DNA of 64,000 nucleotides from NCBI RefSeq assembly GCF_030177755.1, contig NZ_CP126539.1:2752001-2816000 (forward strand), written 5' to 3'. This DNA is from Devosia sp. RR2S18 (GTDB taxonomy: Bacteria > Pseudomonadota > Alphaproteobacteria > Rhizobiales > Devosiaceae). Of this stretch, positions 8,311 to 17,758 are shown piece by piece (position 1 is the stretch's first letter; every line of letters begins with the position of its first letter). The notes below the pieces were generated by a model, which was not told the origin of the DNA, searched no databases, and saw only the letters and a program-made list of their open reading frames with translations. Made by a program: the position numbers and the translations under genes.

Positions 8311-9990
8311 ATGACGCTACTTTCCTTCCCCTCCCCGTTTGGCAAGCCCCGGGCGGCTGCCGCCGTTGCGGCGCCCGCACCTCGGCCCCGCCAGGCGAGC
8401 GACTGGGGACAGCAGGAGCTGGCCGATCTCTATCGGGTCGAGGCGCTGCTGGTGCAGGCCAATATGGGGGTGGAGACCGAGCGCGGCACCACCGACGAAG
8501 GCGAGCCGTGGTTTGTGTTCTGCCGGCCCGATGGCGAGGTGTTTGTCCACCTTTGCCGCATTGACGGGGAATATCTGCTCGATAGCCCCGGTCTCGATGC
8601 GCCGCTGCGGGGCACCGATTTCGCGGGGTTGATCGACCAGTTCGTGCGCAGCGCGGCGGCGCGGGCGGCCACGGGCAATGTGGTGCAGTTCCGCAAGGCG
8701 CGGCATGACAGCGTGGTTCGGCTGCATCCAGGCATCATGATGGCGGCGCTGATCTGGTCGCTTTATCTCGCCAGCGACCATCTGATGGAAGCCGCACACG
8801 CGGCCGAACTCGACCTGGAGGCGGCCGACCTGGGTGGGCTGCTGGGGCTCGAGCCGGGCGCCGACGCCGATGGGCTGGTCGCCGAGCTTGATGCGCAGCT
8901 GGCCGGTAATGATAATGCCGGTGCGCCGCCGGCCGAGGGGCCGCGCAGTGCCGAGGGTCGCGGCTGGACTGGTGGCGCGGCATCAGCGGGTCTGGCGGCA
9001 ACGCTGACGGCCATCGCCGTGACCTATGGGCTGATCGAACAGCGGCAGATCGAACTGGACCTGGCGCATAAGGCCGGTGCGGGCGCGAGCGGTGGCACTG
9101 CCCTGCTCCCAGCCGATGCGCTGGACCTCGTGGTCGCCGATGCCGCCGCCTTTGACGGCGCCACGCCACTGGTGCTGGCGCAGGACCCCGGCCCCATCGT
9201 CTTGGACGGATTGGCGCTGATCGACCTGACACAGATGGTCGCCGATGGACTGGCCACGGTTTTGGGCAAGCTCGCAGCGGCTGAAACCGCGGCCGACCAG
9301 CCCCTGCCTGCAGCCGAGCTGGGGAGCGAGCCCATGCTTTCCGCCGGAGCACGGACGCACGCAGCGCCTGAAACGCAGTGGCAGGCGGCCGCGGTGACCC
9401 CACCCGCCGCGCCCACCATTCCGGCGCCTGCGGGAAGCAAGCCGGTATCGGAGGCCATGTCGCTGGTCGCCATGGCCGAAAAGCAATTGGGCAAGCTCAC
9501 CACCTATACGCTGGACGGCAAGACGATCTCAGCGTCGTTCGACCTGACCGCCTTTAACTTCCAAGGCAGCGCCATGCCGCTACCAGAGGGCGGTGACCTG
9601 GTGATCGCAGACGCGGGCGGATGGATCCCGGGCGTGCGGCCGCTGCTCTTGGGTGAATTCGATTTGGTGCTGACGCCCACCGCCGAGGGCAGCGAAGATG
9701 ATTTTGGCACTCCCTCTTCAGACCACGAAGTACCGGCAGCAGGCGGCGTTGGCATGGGGTTGGGCAATTACGACGCTTTTGCACGCGCCTTTCTCCAGGA
9801 CTTTATGAGCAGGTCCGATAGCATAGAGATGATCAAGGTTGACCATGCGCTGATCCTGGTGGACATGACGGCCATGGACGATCGGTTCGACCGCTATACA
9901 TCGAGGAGCTGGGTTACCGACGATAATATGGTGATCACCGCGGTCGGCCACTATAACGACTTCCTTGAGAGCGGACTGTTGTTCGCCTAA
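8311..9990 (+). CDS. Uncharacterised 559-aa membrane protein of the secretion locus
   Basis: No known family recognised. Residues 1-130 look cytoplasmic and folded (LADLYRVEALLVQANMGVE, PWFVFCRPDGEVFVHLCRID). A hydrophobic segment lies near residue 140 (GIMMAALIWSLYLASDHLM) and a second near 225-240 (GLAATLTAIAVTYGLI). A long Ala/Pro-rich, low-complexity region follows, then a C-terminal domain of about 190 residues from MSLVAMAEKQLGKLTTY to the end. It is tightly coupled to the XRE gene (9 bp). Its role in secretion or surface display is suggested only by location. The early FVFCRPDGEVFVHL motif should help a profile search. Confidence 0.75.
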   Translation: MTLLSFPSPFGKPRAAAAVAAPAPRPRQASDWGQQELADLYRVEALLVQANMGVETERGTTDEGEPWFVFCRPDGEVFVHLCRIDGEYLLDSPGLDAPLRGTDFAGLIDQFVRSAAARAATGNVVQFRKARHDSVVRLHPGIMMAALIWSLYLASDHLMEAAHAAELDLEAADLGGLLGLEPGADADGLVAELDAQLAGNDNAGAPPAEGPRSAEGRGWTGGAASAGLAATLTAIAVTYGLIEQRQIELDLAHKAGAGASGGTALLPADALDLVVADAAAFDGATPLVLAQDPGPIVLDGLALIDLTQMVADGLATVLGKLAAAETAADQPLPAAELGSEPMLSAGARTHAAPETQWQAAAVTPPAAPTIPAPAGSKPVSEAMSLVAMAEKQLGKLTTYTLDGKTISASFDLTAFNFQGSAMPLPEGGDLVIADAGGWIPGVRPLLLGEFDLVLTPTAEGSEDDFGTPSSDHEVPAAGGVGMGLGNYDAFARAFLQDFMSRSDSIEMIKVDHALILVDMTAMDDRFDRYTSRSWVTDDNMVITAVGHYNDFLESGLLFA

Positions 9991-10064
9991 CCGGCGCAGA
10001 CTTGATCAGGGCCGCTCTCGCCAGTAGAGAGCTCCCACTCCCCTTCCCGTTCAGCCGGATCGCA

Positions 10065-11687
10065 ATGCCGCACCGCGTCCTCGCCACGTTGTCTGAGCAC
10101 AAGGTGGACATTATAGGCTTTATTGCCTCCTGCGTGGTGGGTGGCATCTTCCTATGGTTGATCACCCCACCTGGATTCATCCTGGGCGTGTCGAGTTATT
10201 GGGACACCCAACTCGAGGACATCGCGCAGTATATCTCGGGCTACCGCGCCTACATGGCAGCGCCATGGTCGCTGCCACTGCTCCGGATCCCCTCGCTCAA
10301 CTGGCCGCATGGCACGACAGTGACCTTTGTGGACGCCATCCCAGTTTTTGCCTTTGCCATAAAGCTCGTCGATCCCCTGCTACCGATCCCGCATAATCCA
10401 TACGGGGTGTGGGTGCTGTTCTGTTTCGCGCTGCAAGGCGGGTCGGCCTGGTTCCTCTCGCGGCAAGTGGTCGGGCGCAATTATCTACTCGCGGCGCTGG
10501 GCGTCGCGCTGTGTATCATGATGCCGTCCCTAAGTGCCCGGATGGGTCATCTGAGCCTTCAGGCGCATTTCATCCTGCTGATCGCTCTTGGGCTATACTT
10601 CCGTGGTCAACGTCTGGAACGACGGCAGACTGTGCTCTGGACGCTGTTGCTGGTGTTCGCCTTTTACACCAATTTTTATCTCACCGCGATGACAACCGCC
10701 CTGATGCTCGCAAGTGCAGCAGACAGGACGCTGCGCACGCGACGCCTCGTTGACATGAGCTTTTGTGCCATTCCGCTCCTTGCGGTCGTGATCACGGTCC
10801 CACTTACCTTAGGAACCGCCTTCGGCTCAGCCGTACCTGATACGGGCTTTGGCTTCTATTCCATGAACCTCCTCGCACCGGTAGCCGAGGGTCACCTGCT
10901 GGCAATGCCGTTCTACGAACCTGGGACAGCGGGACAGTACGAGGGCTACAACTACCTGGGGTTAGGCCTGATCATACTGACTGTGTTCGCCCTTGTTCAG
11001 GCAAGGACCAAGGTCGCTGGTGAATTCCACCGCTTCGGGCCTTTCCTTGTCGCCATTTTGATTCTGTGCGTCGTTTACGCGCTGTCGAACGAAGTGTACC
11101 TGAGCAATGTCCACCTGTTGCACTGGCAAGTGCCTGGATCACTGGTATCGTTGTTCGAAGCCTTCCGCTCCTCGGGTCGGTTCTTCTGGGTCGTTTCCTA
11201 CGCGCTGGTGGTCTTCGCCTTGTTCGGCCTCAAGCACATGTCGGGGTTGTCGCGGGGGCTGATTGTTTTCGGAGTACTGGTCATCCAGTTGGCGGACCTA
11301 GTGCCCATATATGTGGACATCAAAGACAGCCTAGATCGAGAACCGAATATCCTCGCCGATATTCCGGCATGGAAACTTGCTCTCGATGGAGTCGAAACAA
11401 TCCACGCCTTTCCGAAATTCAAATGCCCGGGCGGCTATGCGCGAGAAGTCCTGCCGCTGCAGATGGTCGCGGCCGAGGGCGGTTACAATCTTACCACCGG
11501 GTTCATTTCCAGGTATGGAGCGGACTGTGATGCTGTAGCGGAGGAAATTGCCGCCTCCGATCCCCTCATCGCCGCCTACGTGTTCGCACACACGCACTAT
11601 ACAGACGATCAAATCCAATCCTTTCTGACCCCGGAAGCTCAATGTCAAAGACTGGAGATCTGGACGGTTTGCCGCATCCAGCCGTGA
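10065..11687 (+). CDS. DUF6311-type polytopic membrane glycosyltransferase, GtrC-like
   Basis: About 540 aa with roughly 12 hydrophobic segments. The first loop contains YWDTQLEDIAQYISGYR and SLNWPHGTTVTFVDAIPVF, a signature of DUF6311 proteins, which resemble GT-C glycosyltransferases using lipid-linked sugars. A non-membrane C-terminal part (from about residue 425) probably faces the periplasm. Its 3' end overlaps the GT2 gene by 46 bp, and GtrA follows, so this is likely the type-specific third member of a GtrA/GtrB/GtrC system. A TTG at 10002 is an alternative start; neither start has a clear ribosome-binding site. The acceptor is unknown. Confidence 0.78.
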   Translation: MPHRVLATLSEHKVDIIGFIASCVVGGIFLWLITPPGFILGVSSYWDTQLEDIAQYISGYRAYMAAPWSLPLLRIPSLNWPHGTTVTFVDAIPVFAFAIKLVDPLLPIPHNPYGVWVLFCFALQGGSAWFLSRQVVGRNYLLAALGVALCIMMPSLSARMGHLSLQAHFILLIALGLYFRGQRLERRQTVLWTLLLVFAFYTNFYLTAMTTALMLASAADRTLRTRRLVDMSFCAIPLLAVVITVPLTLGTAFGSAVPDTGFGFYSMNLLAPVAEGHLLAMPFYEPGTAGQYEGYNYLGLGLIILTVFALVQARTKVAGEFHRFGPFLVAILILCVVYALSNEVYLSNVHLLHWQVPGSLVSLFEAFRSSGRFFWVVSYALVVFALFGLKHMSGLSRGLIVFGVLVIQLADLVPIYVDIKDSLDREPNILADIPAWKLALDGVETIHAFPKFKCPGGYAREVLPLQMVAAEGGYNLTTGFISRYGADCDAVAEEIAASDPLIAAYVFAHTHYTDDQIQSFLTPEAQCQRLEIWTVCRIQP

Positions 11688-12628
11688 CCAATCCCGTGAC
11701 GTTCTCGGTGGTGGTACCCTGCTACAATGAAGCCGACGGCATCTCTGCGTTCTGGGATCGGCTTGTATCCGTGATGGGCGACCTGGGGGCACCATGGGAG
11801 GCCGTTTTCGTCAATGACGGCAGCCGCGACGCGACCTTAGACCGCCTCCTTGCGCTCCGGAGCGTCCATCAGAACATCAAGATCATCGACTTCAGCCGGA
11901 ATTTCGGCAAGGAAGCAGCTATAACAGCGGGCCTCGATCACGCTGTGGGCGAGGCCTGCGTCGTCATCGATGCCGACTTGCAGCATCCGCCAGAGACCAT
12001 CAAGCTCATGGTGTCGCTGTGGCGATCGGGTTCGGAGGTTGTGTTAGGTAAGCGCAAGGACCGTTCCGCGGACTCGAAACTTAGAACTTGGTTTAGCAAT
12101 CGGTTCTACAGTATTGCCACTCGTATTTTTGAGGTGCCTATCCCCAAGGACGTCGGCGACTTCCGGCTCATGGACCGCAAGGTGGTGACCGCAGTGGGGA
12201 ATATGCGCGAGAATCAACGCTTCATGAAGGGTCTATTCGCCTGGGTCGGCTTCAAGACCGTTGTTGTCGAATTCGAGGTGGGTGTACGCGAGCATGGAAC
12301 ATCCAGCTTCAATCTGTGGAAGCTTCTTAACTTCGCGGTCGACGGCATAACCAGCTTCACCACCGTGCCGCTACGCTTGTGGTTCTATATCGGCTCCGCC
12401 ATATCTGCATTCTCATTGATATATGGTGCCGCCATCGCAATTTCGGCACTATTGTTCGGCAATGCAGTGCCAGGCTATCCATCTCTAGCCACGCTGGTTG
12501 CTTTTATAGGCGGAGTTCAGCTCATCGGCATCGGTGTATTGGGTGAGTACATCGGACGTGTCTACCGTGAGGTCAAAATGCGTCCGATTTACATTGTACG
12601 CGATTGCTATGAGAAAAAGGGGCAATGA
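11642..12628 (+). CDS. gtrB: GT2 polyprenyl-phosphate glycosyltransferase, GtrB-like
   Basis: 328 aa. The N-terminal GT-A domain (SVVVPCYNEADGI, VNDGSRD, DFSRNFGKEAA, VIDADLQHPPE) matches the DPM1/GtrB/ArnC-like group, which moves a sugar from a nucleotide donor to undecaprenyl phosphate on the cytoplasmic face. Two C-terminal membrane helices (LWFYIGSAISAFSLIYGAA; LVAFIGGVQLIGIGVLGEYIGR) are typical of GtrB. It overlaps the upstream DUF6311 gene and shares ATGA with gtrA, so translation is coupled. Substrate sugar cannot be read from sequence. Confidence 0.92.
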   Translation: MSKTGDLDGLPHPAVTNPVTFSVVVPCYNEADGISAFWDRLVSVMGDLGAPWEAVFVNDGSRDATLDRLLALRSVHQNIKIIDFSRNFGKEAAITAGLDHAVGEACVVIDADLQHPPETIKLMVSLWRSGSEVVLGKRKDRSADSKLRTWFSNRFYSIATRIFEVPIPKDVGDFRLMDRKVVTAVGNMRENQRFMKGLFAWVGFKTVVVEFEVGVREHGTSSFNLWKLLNFAVDGITSFTTVPLRLWFYIGSAISAFSLIYGAAIAISALLFGNAVPGYPSLATLVAFIGGVQLIGIGVLGEYIGRVYREVKMRPIYIVRDCYEKKGQ

Positions 12629-13029
12629 GGAACATCGCTGCAAAGCTACAAAGCCTGTTGCGAACAGAGTTCGTGCTGTTCTGCTGCGTCGGTGTTGCCA
12701 ACACCATCATCCATGCTTCCATCGTGATTGGACTTGTGGAAGTGGCAGGCTTTAGGTCAACCATTGCCAATACCGCTGCGTTTTTTGCGGCCAATGTCTT
12801 CTCTTACATTTGCAACGCACGGCTCACGTTCAAGACTGCGCTGTCAGCCCGCGGGTACTTGCGTTTCCTAAGCTCGTCTTTGTTCGTGCTGGCAGCGACG
12901 GTGAGCATCGCAGCGGCTGGTGAGTTGGCTGGCGTGCACTATTTGGTGGCCACTGCGTGCCTGATGATCGTCTCGCCTCTTTCGAGCTATTTGCTGGTAA
13001 GGCACTTTGCATTCGGCAAGCGGGCGTGA
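12625..13029 (+). CDS. gtrA: GtrA family membrane protein (putative lipid-sugar flippase)
   Basis: 134 aa with four predicted membrane helices (FVLFCCVGVANTIIHASIVIG, ANTAAFFAANVFSYICNARL, FLSSSLFVLAATVSIAAAG, LVATACLMIVSPLSSYLLV), the normal GtrA size and layout. The family is thought to flip undecaprenyl-phosphate sugars to the periplasm. Its start overlaps the gtrB stop (ATGA). It completes a DUF6311-GtrB-GtrA trio of the kind that glucosylates O-antigens in serotype conversion, here placed directly before the type I secretion genes. Confidence 0.9.
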   Translation: MRNIAAKLQSLLRTEFVLFCCVGVANTIIHASIVIGLVEVAGFRSTIANTAAFFAANVFSYICNARLTFKTALSARGYLRFLSSSLFVLAATVSIAAAGELAGVHYLVATACLMIVSPLSSYLLVRHFAFGKRA

Positions 13030-13186
13030 CGGGAGTGCCTTGGGGCAGCGCGAACAGTGGATTGTGGTGCTAGAATCCTGCATCACTGGTATATGAAGCC
13101 GAAGGTGCTGCTGATCACCGTTGGCGCGCGAACAATTATCTGGGGCTGGACGGCACACCTTATAAAAGGCCGGGTGAAAGCGAATT

Positions 13187-14917
13187 ATGACAACACTTAA
13201 TCCATTCAAAGCGGCCCTTAAGAGCTACCGAACCATCCTCGTGGCAACCATCACGTTCAGTGTGGCTATCAACATGCTGATGTTTGTCTCCCCGCTCTAC
13301 ATGCTGCAGGTCTATGATCGTGTGCTGCAGAGCCGCAGCGAGACCACTCTGGTTATGATCACCTTCATCGCGCTCGCTATGCTGGCGGTGTACGCGATGC
13401 TGGAGTGGGTTCGGTCGCGCGTGCTCGTCCGGGCTGGCTTGCGTTTCGACGAGATGATCGCAAAAGGCCTGTTCAACCGGGTGGTGACCTCAACGATCCG
13501 GCAGCCTGGTGGGAAGTCCGAGTTCGTGCTCGGCGACGTTGACCGGCTGCGTGAATTCCTGACCGGCTCAGGCCTGATCGCCATCTGCGATGTGCCTTGG
13601 GTGCCGGTATTCATTCTCTTCTGCTTCCTGTTCCACCCCATGGTGGGGTATGTGGCGCTTGCCGGTGCAATCATTGTCTTCGCCCTGGCGCTGCTTAACG
13701 AGATTATGACCAAGAAGACGCTGAATGAGGCTTCGGGTCTAGGACAGTCAGCCCAACACTTCGCTACCACGACCCTGCAGAACATCGAGGCCATTCGCGC
13801 ACTCGGTATGGAAAATAGCCTCCGCAGCCGATGGCACGATATGCACCGCGGTATGCTGGAAAAGCAGGCCGTCGCTAGCGACCATGCTGGGGCCATTCAG
13901 TCCTTCTCCAAGTTCATCCGCATGGGTTTGCAGGTGCTCATTCTGGGTGTGGGCGCCTATCTGGTGCTCCAGGGAGAGATTTCGCCCGGTTCGATGATCG
14001 CCTGTTCCATTCTCATGGGACGCGCCTTGCAGCCGGTTGACCAGGTGGTGGGGCAATGGAAGCAGGTGGTGGGCGCCCGCCAGGCCTATGGGCGTCTTTC
14101 CCAACTCTTCACCCAAGTGCCCGGCGAAGAGGAAAAGACCCAACTACCCAATCCGAGCGGCCGCATCTCCATTGCAAACCTGGCGGTGGTGCCACCCGGC
14201 TCGCGCACGCCATTGCTGCAGGGCGTGAGTTTTGAGGCAATTCCCGGCGAGGCCGTTGCGTTGGTGGGCCCCAGTGGTGCCGGCAAATCCAGTTTGATGC
14301 GGGCCCTGGTCGGCATCTGGCCGGCTGCGGCAGGAAGCATTCGATTGGACGGCGCTGAGCTGCAGCACTGGGAGCCAGACATGCTTGGCAAGCATCTCGG
14401 CTACCTGCCGCAATCAGTGGAACTGTTCAATGGGACCGTCGCTGAGAACATTTCGCGCTTTCAGGAAGGTGCTCGGGACCAGGATGTGCTGGTCGCGGCA
14501 CAGCAGGCGCGCGTACACCAGATGATCCAGAACCTGCCTGACGGATACAACACTCAGATCGGCGTCGGTGGACGGTCCTTGTCTGGTGGGCAGAGGCAGC
14601 GCGTTGGCCTTGCCCGGGCGCTCTATGGTGATCCGGCTCTGATCATACTGGATGAGCCCAATGCCAATCTCGACAGCGAGGGCGAGGAGGCGCTGTTCCA
14701 GATCATTCAGGAGCTCAAGGCGCGCGGCAAGACGATCCTTTTTGTCAGCCACAAGATGAGCCTGGTCAGCCTGGCCGAGAAATCCCTGATCTTGGCAGAC
14801 GGGCGCATGCGCTCCTTCGGACCCACTCAGGAATTGTTGAAGATCAAACCTGCGCCAAAGGCGGTACAAGCTCCTGCGGTGCCGGCAGCCGTCCCGCAGA
14901 CCCGCAGCATCGCCTAA
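13187..14917 (+). CDS. Type I secretion ABC permease/ATPase, PrtD family
   Basis: 576 aa. Six-helix exporter domain in residues 20-300, then an ATPase domain with Walker A GPSGAGKS near residue 361, signature LSGGQRQR near 465 and Walker B LIILDEPNANLD near 485. Length and the MLQVYDRVLQSRSETTL segment fit the PrtD/HasD/RsaD group, which lacks an N-terminal peptidase domain and exports proteins with C-terminal signals. It sits 11 bp before the HlyD adaptor gene. The likely cargo is the DUF4214 protein of the same locus and possibly the GH16 protein at 35.7 kb. No TolC gene is in the window. Confidence 0.95.
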   Translation: MTTLNPFKAALKSYRTILVATITFSVAINMLMFVSPLYMLQVYDRVLQSRSETTLVMITFIALAMLAVYAMLEWVRSRVLVRAGLRFDEMIAKGLFNRVVTSTIRQPGGKSEFVLGDVDRLREFLTGSGLIAICDVPWVPVFILFCFLFHPMVGYVALAGAIIVFALALLNEIMTKKTLNEASGLGQSAQHFATTTLQNIEAIRALGMENSLRSRWHDMHRGMLEKQAVASDHAGAIQSFSKFIRMGLQVLILGVGAYLVLQGEISPGSMIACSILMGRALQPVDQVVGQWKQVVGARQAYGRLSQLFTQVPGEEEKTQLPNPSGRISIANLAVVPPGSRTPLLQGVSFEAIPGEAVALVGPSGAGKSSLMRALVGIWPAAAGSIRLDGAELQHWEPDMLGKHLGYLPQSVELFNGTVAENISRFQEGARDQDVLVAAQQARVHQMIQNLPDGYNTQIGVGGRSLSGGQRQRVGLARALYGDPALIILDEPNANLDSEGEEALFQIIQELKARGKTILFVSHKMSLVSLAEKSLILADGRMRSFGPTQELLKIKPAPKAVQAPAVPAAVPQTRSIA

Positions 14918-14928
14918 GGACATAACTC

Positions 14929-16269
14929 ATGTCAGCGACGACTTTCACGAGCGACGAGCCAAACGCACCCCGCGGCAAGGCCAAGGAATTCTCGCCCCGC
15001 CCCTATGTGATGATGGGTTATGCGACGATACTGATGACCTTCGGGGTGTTTGGCGTGTGGGCCGCCACCGCGCCGCTGGCCGCCGGTGTTGTTGCCGGAG
15101 GAACGGTTTCGGTGGAGTCGAGCCGCAAGATCGTGCAGCATCTGGAGGGTGGCATCGTTGAGGCCATTCACGGACGTGAAGGCGAGATCGTGGAGGCGGG
15201 CGAAGTGGTGCTCGAACTCGACGCGACCGAGGCGCAGGGCAACGTAGCCTATCTCGCGGGCCGCATGTACATGCTGCAGGCGCAACAAGCTCGGCTGGAG
15301 GCCGAAAGCACCAATGCTGAGGGCATTGTTTTTCCAGAGGTGCTGCTGAACTCGACCGACAGCCTCGTCACGCGTATCGTGACCCTGCAGCAGACCTTGT
15401 TCAACGATAGAAAAGCCAGCAAAGACGGGCAGATAGCCATCTTCACTTCGCGCATCGATCAACTTGAAGAAGCCATTCGTGGCATGACCGTTCAGAAGGG
15501 TGCGCTCGAAGAGCAGATGACATCTCTGAACGAAGAGGTTGCGCGGCTGACTCAGGGTCAGGAATCGGGCGTTGTCGCAACTAACCAGTTGTCCTCGATG
15601 ACGCGGTCCGTCCTGCAGTTGCAGGGCGAGCTCGGTTCGGTGACTTCCGAGATCGCCAAGCTGCGACAGTCGATTTCCGAAAGTGAACTCCAGATCATCC
15701 AGGTGAGCCAGGAATTCGTGGAGCGCGCGGGAACCGAGCTACGCGACGTGCGCGAGCAGCTCAACGAGACCACCGAACGTTACCACGTCGCGCTTGACGT
15801 TTTGGAGCGAACGACGGTGCGGGCTCCGGTTCGAGGCATGCTGCAGAACATCAAGGTGCACACCATCGGTGGCGTGATCCGCCCTGCCGAGCCGGTGATG
15901 GACATCATTCCCCTAGATGACGACCTGGTCATTGCGGCGCAAATTCGGCCGATCGACATTGATAGCATCTCAATCGGTCAGGAAGCGGAGGTTCGGTTCC
16001 CAGCGTTCTCCACCAAGTCAACGCCAGCCATCTTCGGGCGAATCTCAGTCGTTTCGCAGGACGTTATCGAACCGACGCAATCCAACGAGTTGCCGTACTA
16101 CAGCGCCCGAATCGAGGTTGCCGACACCGACGTCCCGCAGGATATTCGTGAGCGGCTGCTGCCCGGTATGCCGGTAGACGTGATTGTCTCCACAGGCGAG
16201 AGAACGATGTTCGAGTACTTCGTACGCCCGATGACCGACATGTTCCACAAGGGTATGCGTGAACAGTAA
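14929..16269 (+). CDS. HlyD family type I secretion membrane-fusion protein
   Basis: 446 aa, PrtE/RsaE type. One membrane helix near residues 28-50 follows a short cytoplasmic N-terminus. A lipoyl-like half-motif (QHLEGGIVEAIHGREGEIVEAGEVVLELD region, residues 66-95) comes next, then a long coiled coil (about 110-290) and the second lipoyl half plus beta-barrel (TVRAPVRGMLQNIKVHTIGG). It bridges the PrtD-like ATPase and an outer-membrane channel encoded elsewhere. A hairpin follows the gene at 16289-16313. Confidence 0.95.
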   Translation: MSATTFTSDEPNAPRGKAKEFSPRPYVMMGYATILMTFGVFGVWAATAPLAAGVVAGGTVSVESSRKIVQHLEGGIVEAIHGREGEIVEAGEVVLELDATEAQGNVAYLAGRMYMLQAQQARLEAESTNAEGIVFPEVLLNSTDSLVTRIVTLQQTLFNDRKASKDGQIAIFTSRIDQLEEAIRGMTVQKGALEEQMTSLNEEVARLTQGQESGVVATNQLSSMTRSVLQLQGELGSVTSEIAKLRQSISESELQIIQVSQEFVERAGTELRDVREQLNETTERYHVALDVLERTTVRAPVRGMLQNIKVHTIGGVIRPAEPVMDIIPLDDDLVIAAQIRPIDIDSISIGQEAEVRFPAFSTKSTPAIFGRISVVSQDVIEPTQSNELPYYSARIEVADTDVPQDIRERLLPGMPVDVIVSTGERTMFEYFVRPMTDMFHKGMREQ

Positions 16270-16288
16270 TTGGGTCGCGCGGATACGA

Positions 16289-16313
16289 TTGCGGAGGGGC
16301 TACCCCCCCGCAA
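16289..16313 (+). terminator. Hairpin after the type I secretion operon
   Basis: TTGCGGAGGGG pairs with CCCCCCCGCAA (10 of 11 positions) around a CTA loop, 20 nt after the hlyD-like stop. No T-run follows, so it may protect the mRNA 3' end or need Rho. Confidence 0.45.
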
Positions 16314-16428
16314 AGCCAATAGCAGGAACGGGCTCAACGCGAGCACATCCTACTGCTCGCGGACGTGGGTCTCAGGAGTTGCCGTCACCGCGCACCGCCT
16401 GACCTGCGCTAAAGTGCATTCATCCGGG

Positions 16429-17616
16429 TCAGCTCTCGTGAGTGCTCGATGGCGATGAATTCACATCCAAGGCGGCAATCAACGCCAAGACCACGGCATA
16501 TAGTACAGTCTGCGTGAGAATTCCAATCATCGCGTTGGTCAAACCCATGGCGAAGTAGCCGACAGGCATCACCACACCGAGGTACAATGCAGCATTCCTC
16601 CAGCGGCCTCTGGTGGCCAACGCTCCAGCAAGCGGCGCGGCCAGGTACAACACGTAGCTGAGGAGCCCCAAACTGCCACCGATCACCGCGAAATCCGCTA
16701 TGTCATTGTGTAGGTGTTGCGAGGGTTTGTACTGGACGGGACCAGGAGGGGCATACTGCGCCGCGGCATGGGTGTAGTCGATCAAGCCATGGCCAAATAT
16801 TGGCGATGCCTGAAAGGCATTCCACGCGCTGATATACATGTGGAAGCGCTCTCCCACTGAACTGTCACCCGTTGTTCCGCTTGAGAACAAGGTGACGACT
16901 GATCCCAATCGCTCCAGCCGTTGTGCAAATCCCAAGACGTAGGCCAAGTAGCCGCCGCCTATCAGAACCACGAGGGTAGCGGCGGCCGCTGGTAGCACCC
17001 ATCTGCGCGGGAGCAACATGCCCGAGATCATCGCTGCCGCTGCGATGGACACGGGAACGGCTGCAAGAATGGGCCCACGAGAGTTCGCGAGAACAACAGC
17101 GATTAGGCCGAGGACCGGCCCTATGACGAAGATGAATCTGCTTCGTCCCTTGGTGCCGAATACGCCAATCAGCGCGACAAACCCGATGGTCAGAGCCAAG
17201 TCCGCGAAGTGAATGACGTTGTTTACCGAGTAACCACCGCGGGAGAGCCCCCGCACTGCCACGTCATAGACAGCCACCGCGAATGCGCCCGCTGCACCCA
17301 CAAGCGCGAAGATGCCGACGAGAGTTGGTGTTAGCTCCCGGCCCAACTTCTGCAACAGCGATGCAAGAGGTCCAACCAGGAAAAGCGGAGCGAGTACGAG
17401 AACGGCGAGGACATGGTTCGGGGTGGTCGCAGTAAACACCAGGGCAAGTGCCAAGATAGCCCCAGCGGCTAGCGGCAGCAAAACCGCAGGCTGGCGAATG
17501 ACACCCCGGCCGCTCGGTTGCACGAATACCAGAATCAGACCGACGCCCATCAGCGCAAGCACGGTGACGTTCGCCACTTCGGGCAGTACAGTCGGCAGGC
17601 TTAAGCCGGCAACCAA
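16429..17616 (-). CDS. O-antigen ligase/polymerase family membrane protein
   Basis: About 395 aa with some ten to twelve hydrophobic segments and a periplasmic loop (residues 255-310) containing the ERFHMYISAWNAFQASPIFG stretch followed by HGLIDYTHAA. That arrangement, with 'GHG' after the conserved Trp/Phe segment, is typical of the Wzy_C/WaaL superfamily (O-antigen ligases and polymerases). The start is uncertain: TTG at 17616 is given, but the hydrophobic frame continues upstream for about 14 codons without ATG or GTG. It converges on the type I secretion operon. It probably joins or polymerises surface polysaccharide at the periplasmic face. Confidence 0.82.
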   Translation of the reverse strand: MVAGLSLPTVLPEVANVTVLALMGVGLILVFVQPSGRGVIRQPAVLLPLAAGAILALALVFTATTPNHVLAVLVLAPLFLVGPLASLLQKLGRELTPTLVGIFALVGAAGAFAVAVYDVAVRGLSRGGYSVNNVIHFADLALTIGFVALIGVFGTKGRSRFIFVIGPVLGLIAVVLANSRGPILAAVPVSIAAAAMISGMLLPRRWVLPAAAATLVVLIGGGYLAYVLGFAQRLERLGSVVTLFSSGTTGDSSVGERFHMYISAWNAFQASPIFGHGLIDYTHAAAQYAPPGPVQYKPSQHLHNDIADFAVIGGSLGLLSYVLYLAAPLAGALATRGRWRNAALYLGVVMPVGYFAMGLTNAMIGILTQTVLYAVVLALIAALDVNSSPSSTHES

Positions 17617-17758
17617 GGCTATCCAAGAGAGCAGATAAGTTACTTTTCGGGAGAGAGGAATTTAGATGAACCTTTGCACGAGAGTACTTCTAAAGTTGCC
17701 CCTGGGGCGCAATGGGAGCCAACGCTAGGCGAGCTAATGAGCGGCGCGTCAGACACTA

